From Paenibacillus ferrarius (GTDB lineage: Bacteria > Bacillota > Bacilli > Paenibacillales > NBRC-103111), in NCBI RefSeq assembly GCF_002027705.1, contig NZ_MBTG01000066.1, forward strand, positions 62,001-126,000: a DNA stretch of 64,000 bases, in the 5' to 3' direction. Under the pieces are notes generated by a model. It did not search any database and had not been told where the DNA came from. It was given only the letters and a program-made list of their open reading frames with translations. Within the stretch, counting starts at the first letter, position 1, and each line of letters opens with the position of its first letter. The translations under genes were made by a program, and so were the position numbers. Of this stretch, positions 53,106 through 60,749 are shown piece by piece.

Positions 53106-54188
53106 ATGGGAGAAATAGACGACACCGATTGTGAGCATGTGAGCAGTGAAGAGGAGCAGGGAATCGCCTTGAAGAAATCAGCGGATAGTGACGATAGCAC
53201 TTCTGACGTTTCTGATGATTCAACGGATATGGAAAGTTCAGATACAGGGGAGGCGGGTACTCCCAAATATCATCAGGCCAACCCTGAAGCCATGCTTGAG
53301 AATGCGAAGCAAAAGGAGCGGGATTTCCGCAAAAAGTTAAATCAAGACGCAAGGACGATTGTGTCTGATTCGATTCACAAAGGAGTTAAACTCATTGTTC
53401 ACCGTCCCGAATACGGTCCGAACAGTGAGCAGGAATATGAAAGCTTAAGTAATGAGCTTATGCCTGTCATAAGAGAAATTGCCAGAAAGACGCTTCCTTT
53501 GTTGGAACATGATATTTCTGCTGAATTCGCAAGGAATCATTATTATGGCAGTAAATTTCAAGCAGATAGTGTGGCTTATCGGGATTTTAAGTATTTTGCC
53601 AAAAAACGTCCGCCAACGGATTCGCCTTCACTTGCGGTTGGTTTAAGGATTGATGAATCAGCATCTATGGCGGCTTTTGGAAGATTAGAAGCAGCCAAGC
53701 GGGCTGTAATGGCCGTATATGAGTTTTGTGCAATTTGTCATATTCCCATTTTAATTTACGGTGATACGGCGGATGTCTCCAAATTAGAGCAAATGTCCAT
53801 TTATGCTTATGCGGATTATGACCAAGTGGATGCCAATGACCGCTTCAGACTGATGGGGATTCGAGCTAGAAGCAACAATCGGGATGGCATGGCGCTTCGA
53901 ATTATGGCCGAGCGTTTAGCCAAAACAACGCAACAGACCAAGCTGTTGATCAGCATAAGCGACGGACAGCCGAAAGCAATGGACGATTATACGGGAAGCT
54001 ATGCGACCCAAGATATGCAGCAAACGATTGCCGAATATGAACGCAAAGGAATTACATTCCTTGCAGCCGCGATTGGCCAAGACAAGGATGTAATCAACCA
54101 CATCTATGGAAACGAAAGGTTTCTGGATATTACCAATCTGACAGAGCTGCCAGCACAGCTGGTTCGGATCATCGCAAGATATTTGTGA
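53106..54188 (+). CDS. VWA-domain protein (CobT/NorD-like C-terminal part)
   Basis: 360 residues: an acidic Ser/Asp-rich linker (about 1-55), a helical region, and a C-terminal von Willebrand A domain with intact metal site: DESAS (Asp183, Ser185, Ser187), the Thr-like NRDGMALR segment and SISDGQP. Similar to CobT/NorD-type partners of MoxR ATPases but shorter, lacking most of the usual N-terminal part. ATG 53106 has no visible ribosome site; coupling to, or fusion with, the ATPase by slippage at the A10 run is possible. The ATPase-acidic linker-VWA order would equal that of ChlD/BchD. Confidence 0.82.
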   Translation: MGEIDDTDCEHVSSEEEQGIALKKSADSDDSTSDVSDDSTDMESSDTGEAGTPKYHQANPEAMLENAKQKERDFRKKLNQDARTIVSDSIHKGVKLIVHRPEYGPNSEQEYESLSNELMPVIREIARKTLPLLEHDISAEFARNHYYGSKFQADSVAYRDFKYFAKKRPPTDSPSLAVGLRIDESASMAAFGRLEAAKRAVMAVYEFCAICHIPILIYGDTADVSKLEQMSIYAYADYDQVDANDRFRLMGIRARSNNRDGMALRIMAERLAKTTQQTKLLISISDGQPKAMDDYTGSYATQDMQQTIAEYERKGITFLAAAIGQDKDVINHIYGNERFLDITNLTELPAQLVRIIARYL

Positions 54189-54226
54189 TAGCAGTAAACT
54201 TATGTGTACGTTGAAAGGAGATATAT

Positions 54227-54583
54227 ATGGACAAGAGCAAGCGCAAGGAGCTGCAGGAAGAATTCAAGCAGATAAAGACCTATATGGGTGTCATACAAAT
54301 TATGAATAAGATCAGCGGCAAAATTTACGTAGATAGTTACCCCAATCTCAAAAACAAATGGATGACCATTCAGATGCAGCTGGATTCGGGAAGGTTCGCC
54401 AATGCCCAATTGCAAAATGATTGGAAGGAACTAGGGGCCGAGGCATTTGCTTTCGAAGTGCTGGAGGAGAAAGAAACGGATGACGTTGCAGACATCAAGT
54501 GGGAACTTAAGCAGATGGAAAAGCTGTGGTTGGATGAACTTCAGCCTTATGGGGATAAAGGGTATAATAGGTTGAAAGCTTAG
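54227..54583 (+). CDS. GIY-YIG-family protein with worn active site
   Basis: 118 residues, last gene of the operon (38 bases after VWA). It aligns with small Bacillota GIY-YIG proteins (MNKISGKIYVDSYPNLKNKW, later LWLDELQPYGDKGYN) but the motifs are changed: GIY is GVI, losing the first catalytic Tyr, and YIG is YVD, losing the Gly. It may bind nucleic acid without cutting, or have another role. GAAAGGAG with good spacing. A coiled N-terminus rich in Lys/Glu precedes the core. Confidence 0.72.
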   Translation: MDKSKRKELQEEFKQIKTYMGVIQIMNKISGKIYVDSYPNLKNKWMTIQMQLDSGRFANAQLQNDWKELGAEAFAFEVLEEKETDDVADIKWELKQMEKLWLDELQPYGDKGYNRLKA

Positions 54584-54644
54584 TTGACATTTAATAGACT
54601 TTCATGTCTCACGGTGGGATTTCGCCAAAAAAACCATTACATTT

Positions 54645-54676
54645 AAAAACCCCGTTAACGTTACACGGGGTTTTTG
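54645..54676. terminator. Bidirectional terminator
   Basis: Stem aaaaaccccg / cggggttttt with an 11-base loop; A-rich on one side and T-rich on the other, between convergent genes. Confidence 0.85.
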
Positions 54677-54722
54677 GTCGGTCTTTGGATTAAGTAATTC
54701 ACTCACTATAAGTGGATAATCA

Positions 54723-55343
54723 TTATTTCATTTTTTCCAGTGCGTCAGGATAAACAACGGTTTTAAAAACACTTCCGGTCTTCTCATCTTTAATATTTAT
54801 GGTCACTTTATTTTTATCTGAAGAAACTCCATTAAACAGTTGATAATACATGGAACTGAGTCCAATTCCTAAGGATGCGAATCCATCGAAGCTTTTTTCA
54901 TAAGCTTCTTTATCTACTGTTAAAGTAAACTCGGAAAATGGCTTGTTATAAGAAACATCCTTAATTGATGGAAAGTTTTTACCACTCTTAACATCTTCAA
55001 TAGTTTTTAAAATTTGGGCTTCCATTTCTTTTACTAGTTCAGTGTGGACTGATTTAGACATCTTATAAGTGATAGAACCGTCTTCATTTTTGGTCGCTTC
55101 TTTAACACCTTCCGCTTTCGCTTGGGTTATCACCTGCTCTACATCTTGACCTTTGAACATGGATGCAGGAAGTGTGATTTCAACATTTAAAAGTCCTTTG
55201 TCTACTTCGACTTGCTGAGGTTTTTCGTCTCTCTTAGTTTCGCTCTGAATGGCATTCTTATCAGTTAAAGTTTGATCCTCAACTTTAGCCGATTGGCATC
55301 CAACAATTGATAAAACAAAAATCAGTAAAATTAGTTTTTTCAT
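54723..55343 (-). CDS. Lipoprotein of unknown function
   Basis: 206 residues. Signal with lipobox IVGC (Cys about 16) after MKKLILLIFVLS, a charged linker, then a soluble domain of about 160 residues (VEITLPASMF, EDGSITYKMSKSVH, PFSEFTLTVDKEAYEKSF). I do not recognise the family with certainty. Start at 55343 because AAAGGG lies 8 bases before it and the signal begins there; the longer frame is out of place. Confidence 0.75.
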   Translation of the reverse strand: MKKLILLIFVLSIVGCQSAKVEDQTLTDKNAIQSETKRDEKPQQVEVDKGLLNVEITLPASMFKGQDVEQVITQAKAEGVKEATKNEDGSITYKMSKSVHTELVKEMEAQILKTIEDVKSGKNFPSIKDVSYNKPFSEFTLTVDKEAYEKSFDGFASLGIGLSSMYYQLFNGVSSDKNKVTINIKDEKTGSVFKTVVYPDALEKMK

Positions 55344-55678
55344 ATTAGTCCCTTTCAATATCATAAAATGGCAAATCTCGACAATATTATACCATATACG
55401 CGCTTTTTTTGGTTGTAGTTGGAAGTAATGATTTTTAACGAACACAGAACAGCGACTTTAAATATGAAATTCCTTTAAATGAATATGAATAAAACCGGTT
55501 GGTTGTCTTCTGTTATATTACGGGTATACTTTATATATAGAAAGAATGAGAAATCCCCTTGTGCTATAAAAGGTGAATGCAAACAAGTATTGGTAGCTGC
55601 AGGGGTATGTTACAGACTTTTTTAATTTGATATTGATATTAATTATCTAGGGATTTGTTTAATACAGGAGGAACATTC
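55344..55678. other. Divergent intergenic region
   Basis: About 335 AT-rich bases between the lipoprotein gene and the GNAT gene. Candidate -10 elements (tatatt, tatata near 55535) are seen, and CAGGAGG at 55666 belongs to the GNAT gene. No repeat or RNA fold stands out. Confidence 0.4.
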
Positions 55679-56236
55679 ATGATACGACAGGCCAAAAAAG
55701 AAGATGCGACTGCAGTCATTAATTTAATGTATACGGCGATAGGCGATATTGTCCACACACTGGCAGGCACCAATGATGTCGGGACAGCTCTCCATGTTCT
55801 GGAGGGGTTTTTCCGGGAAAAAGGAAACCGCATCAGCTTCGAAAACGTCCTAGTGTTGGAAGAAGACGAGCGCGTGATCGCCTTTATGCTTGCCTATCAT
55901 GGCAGTCGAGCGGCGGAGCTGGATCGTCCATTTCTCGAACGTCTATCTGCAATTGGCAGCGCAGTGCAAACCATTGAACGTGAAGCACGCGAGGATGAAT
56001 ATTATTTGGACTCCATTGCCGTTCACGCGGACTATCAAGGCAGAGGAATTGGAACCAAGCTGCTGCGGTTGTTCGAACAGCAAGCCGCAGAGCTTGGCCA
56101 TGATAAAATTATGCTGCTCGTAGATCAAGAAAATACGGCTGCCAAGCTATTGTACGTTAAGATGGGATATAAGGAAGATGGCGTCGTAACGGTCAGCGGA
56201 CATCTATTCGACCGGATGATTAAATGGTTAAATTAG
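55679..56236 (+). CDS. GNAT-family N-acetyltransferase
   Basis: Transfers an acetyl group from acetyl-CoA to an unknown amine. 185 residues; acetyl-CoA loop in YQGRGIGTKLL, preceded by YYLDSIAVHADYQG and followed by LLVDQENTAAKLLYVKMGY. ATG 55679 with AGGAGG 7 bases before it. Two GNAT genes in a row share no clear operon signal beyond 61 bases spacing. Confidence 0.88.
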   Translation: MIRQAKKEDATAVINLMYTAIGDIVHTLAGTNDVGTALHVLEGFFREKGNRISFENVLVLEEDERVIAFMLAYHGSRAAELDRPFLERLSAIGSAVQTIEREAREDEYYLDSIAVHADYQGRGIGTKLLRLFEQQAAELGHDKIMLLVDQENTAAKLLYVKMGYKEDGVVTVSGHLFDRMIKWLN

Positions 56237-56297
56237 ATAATTGAATAGTCTTGTAGAGACTACGAGTTATCGCTAATACAATCTTGGAGGATCATAT

Positions 56298-56744
56298 ATG
56301 CACAACGAAATTGTTAGCTATCAAGTGAAATATCACGATAAACTAGTGGATATTTGGCATCGAGCTGTGATTCAAACACATACTTTCTTAACGGAAGAAG
56401 ATATTAATTTTTATCACAAGATGGTTCAGAATGAAGCTCTGCAATCTTCAGAGGTTTGGTTGGAATTGAACACAAGTCAGGTGCCGATAGGTTTTATTGG
56501 GCTTGATGGTATGAAAATTGAAATGCTATTCGTTGATCCTGAGTTTCACGGACAAGGGGTTGGAAGTCGATTAATTAATCATGCGGAGAAATTAAAAGGC
56601 AGTACTCTTCAAGTTGATGTCAACGAGCAAAACGAAGGTGCAGTTGCTTTTTATAAGAAATTTGGTTTTGTACAGATAGGGCGTTCTGAACTTGATGGTT
56701 CAGGAAATCCCTTTCCATTGCTGCATTTAGAATTAATAAAGTAA
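56298..56744 (+). CDS. GNAT-family N-acetyltransferase, YjaB-like
   Basis: 148 residues. Acetyl-CoA loop FHGQGVGSRLI and the end QVDVNEQNEGAVAFYKKFGF...GRSELDGSGNPFPLLHL (split) agree closely with E. coli YjaB and relatives. TTGGAGG precedes the ATG. Substrate unknown. Confidence 0.87.
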   Translation: MHNEIVSYQVKYHDKLVDIWHRAVIQTHTFLTEEDINFYHKMVQNEALQSSEVWLELNTSQVPIGFIGLDGMKIEMLFVDPEFHGQGVGSRLINHAEKLKGSTLQVDVNEQNEGAVAFYKKFGFVQIGRSELDGSGNPFPLLHLELIK

Positions 56745-56789
56745 GAATATGGGGCTTTTCTTTCGAAGAAGAGCTCCATATTCTTTTTA
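56743..56789 (+). terminator. Terminator after the YjaB-like gene
   Basis: Stem aagaatatgg / ccatattctt, extended by ggct/agct-type pairs, with T5 tail; overlaps the stop codon end. Confidence 0.8.
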
Positions 56790-56801
56790 TTTTCGCAGGT
56801 G

Positions 56802-57434
56802 TTAACTACGATAGGGTCCTAATTGTTTCTTGGAAAAGCTATGAAGGGAGCTTTTGTTTCGAAGCCACATGTTCCCTTTCACAATGAGAATATAAACGGC
56901 GACGATAAAATAGATCGTGCCCACAATCCAGTCAGTTGGGTTTATTAAGCTGTGTTTATTCACATACGAGAGATACCAGATCCCGATAGGGACATGAAGG
57001 AACAGTGAAGAAAATAATCCTGGATTATATAAGCTTTTCGCTTTCATATTTGCGAAGACTCCATGCCATATGACTTGGAAAAAGCCCATCATAACGGGGG
57101 CGAGGCCCAGCCAGACGATGGAGGGGAACAAAAGAGGGAGCAAATAAAACACATAAGCGATGATTAGATTAATAATCATGGCAGATTGTTTATTCAGCGG
57201 ATATCTTTCAGGCGCCTCACTTCTAAATATAACCTGGTTAAACAGACCGGCAAAATACCCCGGCCAACGATATTCTTCAAATTGATGAAGGAGAATCGCA
57301 ACAAAACTTAACCATAAAATGACTTGTAGTTGGGGGAGCGATTCCCAATTGATCATCAGATAGAAACCTACAAGAAGTGCCACTGCAAATCCTAAATCTT
57401 GCCAATATTTTCTCAAAAAGTTCATATTCATCAC
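56802..57434 (-). CDS. HXXEE-family membrane protein
   Basis: 210 residues, five to six membrane segments. The motif LHQFEEY (His-x-x-Glu-Glu) after the second segment defines the HXXEE family; a second His (IWHGV) and a third (FLHVPIG) lie in later segments and might form a metal site. Function unknown. It follows the TetR gene by 12 bases and is the probable regulated target. Confidence 0.83.
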   Translation of the reverse strand: MMNMNFLRKYWQDLGFAVALLVGFYLMINWESLPQLQVILWLSFVAILLHQFEEYRWPGYFAGLFNQVIFRSEAPERYPLNKQSAMIINLIIAYVFYLLPLLFPSIVWLGLAPVMMGFFQVIWHGVFANMKAKSLYNPGLFSSLFLHVPIGIWYLSYVNKHSLINPTDWIVGTIYFIVAVYILIVKGNMWLRNKSSLHSFSKKQLGPYRS

Positions 57435-57446
57435 CTCAATGATTTT

Positions 57447-58028
57447 TTAATGAAAATATCGTTCAAAGAGCAGCTCAATTTGTTTATCTATAGGTGCTAT
57501 ATGCACAGAAGCCCCCGATTCCAGAATGGGACTCATGAGTGCAGGTAGAAAGATGGCTCCAAAAATTTGCACCATCATCATAATCAACTGCTCGGGCTGC
57601 TGTTCACCGGTTATTTCTTTTAAAATAGCTTGAACCTTAGGAAACCCCAACATTTGTAAAAATGAGCCATACTCATGCTGAGATGCGAAAACAGTGTTTC
57701 CCATAAGAATGATTCTGGAGAGCAATTCGGGATATTGGCGAATGACTAGTAAATAATCAAGCAGAAATTGTTTCAATCTCTCCTTGGCAGGCAAGGAGGG
57801 GTCATCAAGTACAGCAAAAGTATGCTGGAAACTGTTCAAGATCAATTTAATGGATTCGCTGATTAAGTTTTCTTTAGAACCAAAGTAATAGTTAACGAGA
57901 GAAACATTGGTGCCGGAAACCTGAGCAATTTTTCTTATGGTGATACTTTCAAAGCCTTCTTTTTTGGCCAACTCTAGAATGGCATGCATAATTTTTTCTT
58001 TTGTTTCACTTTTTTTGTTCGTTTCCAT
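57447..58028 (-). CDS. TetR-family transcriptional regulator
   Basis: 193-residue repressor: HTH with ITIRKIAQVSGTNVSLVNYYFGSKENLI, ligand domain helical with a Met-rich stretch (QLIMMMVQIFGAIFLPALM). AGGAGG precedes the ATG. Tandem AAAC-N3-GTTT sites 30-52 bases upstream suggest self-control together with the HXXEE gene downstream. Confidence 0.88.
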   Translation of the reverse strand: METNKKSETKEKIMHAILELAKKEGFESITIRKIAQVSGTNVSLVNYYFGSKENLISESIKLILNSFQHTFAVLDDPSLPAKERLKQFLLDYLLVIRQYPELLSRIILMGNTVFASQHEYGSFLQMLGFPKVQAILKEITGEQQPEQLIMMMVQIFGAIFLPALMSPILESGASVHIAPIDKQIELLFERYFH

Positions 58029-58057
58029 CTTTGACCTCCTATCGATCTTAAAAAATA

Positions 58058-58080
58058 AAACGATGTTTTAAACGTTGTTT
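58058..58080. promoter_or_regulatory. Tandem TetR-type operators
   Basis: AAACGATGTTT and AAACGTTGTTT lie one base apart, each an imperfect AAAC-N3-GTTT palindrome, just upstream of the TetR gene. Confidence 0.6.
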
Positions 58081-58231
58081 AAATTTATTGTAGCACTTCT
58101 TTTTGTTATTTCAAGTCTTAATCTCGCTATTTTCCACCTTCTGTAAAAATTTTGTTGCACACAGGCATGATGCAATGTATTATACAAATAAAGCGTTTTA
58201 ATGAAGCGCTTACAAATATCCTGATTCTTAA

Positions 58232-58247
58232 ATTAAACCGGTTTAAT
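58232..58247. promoter_or_regulatory. LacI-type operator
   Basis: ATTAAACCGGTTTAAT, a perfect 16-bp palindrome with the central CG typical of LacI-family sites. A second GCG-centred site (tgaagcgcttaca, 58202-58214) upstream resembles a catabolite element. TATACA near 58181 may be the -10. A LacI-family gene lies 800 bases downstream. Confidence 0.7.
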
Positions 58248-58249
58248 AG

Positions 58250-58492
58250 ACGAAAGATTTCCGCTCTCCGGAGCTGAAGAAGAATAGGATCATCTTGGAA
58301 GGCGAGGTTCCGAATCCGGCAAATCCGCCAAGCGGCTGCCACTTTCATCCAAGATGCGCATATAGAACAGATAAGTGTGTAAAGGAAGTTCCGCAGCTCC
58401 GTGAAGTAGGACATAATCACTTCACAGCTTGTCATTATGCGGAGGAATTAAATCTGAGGGGTGCAGAGAATGAAACAGCAAGCGGAATCTAA
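58250..58492 (+). pseudogene. C-terminal remnant of an oligopeptide ABC ATPase (DppF/OppF)
   Basis: The frame reads RSPELKKNRIILEGEVPNP, then NPPSGCHFHPRCAYRTDKC and HFTACHY: the C-terminal peptide-importer extension with its Cys cluster (split HPRC...C...CH), about 75 residues. The ATPase core with Walker motifs is missing; the frame starts 2 bases after the LacI operator. I infer that a deletion joined an operator/promoter to the tail of the last ABC gene. Its end overlaps the HAD gene start by 23 bases, as in an original operon. Confidence 0.78.
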
Positions 58493-59024
58493 GGCCGAAG
58501 AAAAGAAATTAATTGTTTTTTTGGATTGTGGAGATACAATTATTGATGAGGGTACTGAAATACGCGATGAACAAGGGATTGTGATTCATGGCAAAGTGAT
58601 TCCTGGCGCAGACATCATGGTGAGGACACTTGCCGAACGAGGCTATAGGCTGGCTCTTGTCGCCGACGGCGATGCGCAATCTTTCAAAAATTTACTGACT
58701 CAGAATGGCCTGTATGATTATTTTGAAACATTGACCTATTCAGAGCCTGTCAAAGCTTCAAAGCCCAGCCCTCGCATGTTTAAGGCGGCAGTTGGCGCAA
58801 TGGATCTAAGCGAAAAGGATTATTCGCGAATCATTATGGTTGGAAATAACCTGAGCCGGGATGTCAGAGGAGCTAACGAATTAGGAATAACCAGTGTTTT
58901 CCTAAGCTGGACCGAGAGGTACCCGAAAGCACCTGCAGATGATTTGGAAATTCCGAATTATACCATAAGTGAGCCGCAAGCCTTGATTGATTTGGTGGAA
59001 GCACTTAATTTACAATTAGCTTGA
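58470..59024 (+). CDS. HAD-superfamily hydrolase
   Basis: 184-residue phosphatase-like protein. Motif I is FLDCGDTIIDEG (nucleophile Asp, then Gly in place of the second Asp, a known variant), motif II LVADGD, motif III Lys in SKPSPRMF and motif IV VGNNLSRDVRG. Small cap. ATG 58470 with GAGGGG 9 bases before. Possibly removes phosphate from a sugar phosphate made by the lost uptake system. Confidence 0.83.
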   Translation: MKQQAESKAEEKKLIVFLDCGDTIIDEGTEIRDEQGIVIHGKVIPGADIMVRTLAERGYRLALVADGDAQSFKNLLTQNGLYDYFETLTYSEPVKASKPSPRMFKAAVGAMDLSEKDYSRIIMVGNNLSRDVRGANELGITSVFLSWTERYPKAPADDLEIPNYTISEPQALIDLVEALNLQLA

Positions 59025-59052
59025 ATCTGCTTGGAGGGGATGTTACTGCACA

Positions 59053-60078
59053 ATGGCAAAAATCGACGATGTCGCCCGTCTGGCGGGAGTTTCCAAAGGA
59101 ACCGTATCCAATGTATTTAGCCAGAAAAGACCTACGAGTCCAAAGGTGACGGAAAGAGTGTTGAGGGTTTCCAGAGAATTGAACTACGTGCCGAATCACA
59201 CTGCAAGGAGTTTAGTCACTAAGAAAACAATGGCGATCGGCCTTACGATTCCACACGGGAATTTCTTCTTCAGCGCCTTTCATAATCAATTCATCAACGG
59301 AGTTATTCTGGAAGCTTCTACTTATGGATATCGCGTACTGCTGGACATGATAGCTGTCGAGGAGGTCAAGACACCTTCCCTTGCCAGTTACCCCATTGAC
59401 GGTGCTATTGTGCTAGGTCCAACGAAAGAAGATAGGCGTATTCAGCTGCTGCATCAGAATCAAATTCCTTTTGTCACGGTTGGCAAAATCATGAATCAAG
59501 GCATTGAGGACGTTTCTACCGTAAATAACAACAATGACAAAATCATTCATGATATATGCAACTATTTGATTAGCAAGGGTCATCGAAACATCATGTTTCT
59601 TAACGCGGGTCAGCAAATGACCGTTTCTATTGTACGGACTGAGGCGTTCATTCATGCCTTGGAGGCACATCAGATCGAGCTTCGACCGCATATGATTCAT
59701 TACAAGCCGCTTATATATTCAGAGGAATATATGAGATATGGTTACGATGAAACGTACAATACGCTAGCAAATCTCGAAGAAAAGGTGACCGCCATTATCT
59801 CAGATGATGACCGCACGGCATTCAGTGCGATGAATGCACTGAAGGATCTGGGTTACTGCGTACCGGAGGACATCTCATTGTTCGTCATCTGCGGTGATCT
59901 TTCTATGATGCATCAAGTGACGCCTTCCTTAACGGGAATGGATTTGCAGCCTTCCGAGCTTGGTGTTCAATCCGTCAAGCTGCTCATGCATAAGCTGTCT
60001 GTCCTAGAAGGCGAGTTTACGAATCATTGGATCGTAGATAGCAAGATTGTTGAGCGAGATTCTTGTTCATCGGTGTGA
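59053..60078 (+). CDS. LacI-family transcriptional regulator
   Basis: 341 residues: N-terminal HTH (KIDDVARLAGVSKGTVSNVF) with hinge helix (NHTARSLVTKKT), then a two-lobe sugar-binding domain (PIDGAIVLGPT, PFVTVGK, ISDDDRTAFSAMNAL). GGAGGGG is 13 bases before the ATG. It likely binds the palindrome at 58232-58247 and once controlled the lost transporter operon. Confidence 0.9.
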   Translation: MAKIDDVARLAGVSKGTVSNVFSQKRPTSPKVTERVLRVSRELNYVPNHTARSLVTKKTMAIGLTIPHGNFFFSAFHNQFINGVILEASTYGYRVLLDMIAVEEVKTPSLASYPIDGAIVLGPTKEDRRIQLLHQNQIPFVTVGKIMNQGIEDVSTVNNNNDKIIHDICNYLISKGHRNIMFLNAGQQMTVSIVRTEAFIHALEAHQIELRPHMIHYKPLIYSEEYMRYGYDETYNTLANLEEKVTAIISDDDRTAFSAMNALKDLGYCVPEDISLFVICGDLSMMHQVTPSLTGMDLQPSELGVQSVKLLMHKLSVLEGEFTNHWIVDSKIVERDSCSSV

Positions 60079-60385
60079 GCATATCCCTATTGTTTAGCAG
60101 GCTGCTAAACTTCCTTAACAAAGAAACCATGAATAAACTTAAAAGAAGAGGGCAACCTCTTCTTTTTTTATTTTTCGTCCCAGCCGCAGTATAAAAGAGA
60201 GTACAATTTTCCCCTTCTACATTCTTGTCTAGGTCATGATGCTGATCACCTCCATAAAATGAAGAGACTTGTTGTTGAAGGAGGTAATGCTGAGGTTTGG
60301 ATTGGCATGATGCAACGAGTGCGGCCTTTTTAAGCGATGTTTAAATTTAAAGCTAATAGGATTATTAAACGAGGAGGAATCAGGA
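60079..60385. other. Intergenic region with terminator
   Basis: About 300 bases. After the LacI terminator nothing gene-like is seen. A perfect ribosome-site sequence on the minus strand (ggaggtgatc, 60247-60256) and one on the plus (gaaggagg, 60278) are each followed by frames of only a few codons. Confidence 0.45.
60140..60173 (+). terminator. Terminator of the LacI gene
   Basis: Stem aaaagaagagg / cctcttctttt with a 4-base loop and seven T. Confidence 0.9.
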
Positions 60386-60691
60386 ATGCAACCCATCTAT
60401 CCAATATGTGCAGAGTCATGCAGACCCTACATCGGACAACAGGTATGTGCAGTTCTTCATGATGGCACTCAGGTTGTAGGAACGTTAGACAATGTCTCAG
60501 GACAAGGATTATTTATTAACCAGGGTTTCAACAATGCTACAGTTCTTTCAACCAAACCTGGTAAAGTAAAAAAAGAGCTGAAGGTAATCAAAAACAAGGC
60601 GCAAACCTCAGCTTGGGGTTTTGGCGGTTTTAACCCATTATTGTGGTCATCCATTGCTTTATTATTTCTTTTGCCATTTTTCTTTATTTAA
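60386..60691 (+). CDS. Small membrane protein with Sm-like N-terminal segment
   Basis: 101 residues, not a named family to me. N-terminal about 60 residues look like a short beta barrel (CRPYIGQQVCAVLHDGTQVVGTLDNV, LFINQG) similar to LSm-type folds seen in small Bacillota proteins; a C-terminal membrane segment follows (PLLWSSIALLFLLPFFFI). GAGGAGGAA precedes the ATG. Single gene. Confidence 0.7.
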   Translation: MQPIYPICAESCRPYIGQQVCAVLHDGTQVVGTLDNVSGQGLFINQGFNNATVLSTKPGKVKKELKVIKNKAQTSAWGFGGFNPLLWSSIALLFLLPFFFI

Positions 60692-60698
60692 TAAAACG

Positions 60699-60730
60699 AG
60701 CGCGCACCGGAATTTCAATCGGTGCGCGCT
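60699..60730 (-). terminator. Terminator of the sigma/anti-sigma operon
   Basis: GC-rich 11-bp stem agcgcgcaccg / cggtgcgcgct; on the minus strand it is followed by CGTTTTATT. It may also end the plus-strand small gene. Confidence 0.75.
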
Positions 60731-60749
60731 GCTTCCAAATCGAAATTCT

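Noticed and set aside
60246..60258. Sequence resembling the 16S rRNA 3' end (gatcacctcc)
   Set aside because: It is only a perfect ribosome-binding sequence read on the opposite strand; no rRNA sequence surrounds it and the following frame has two codons.
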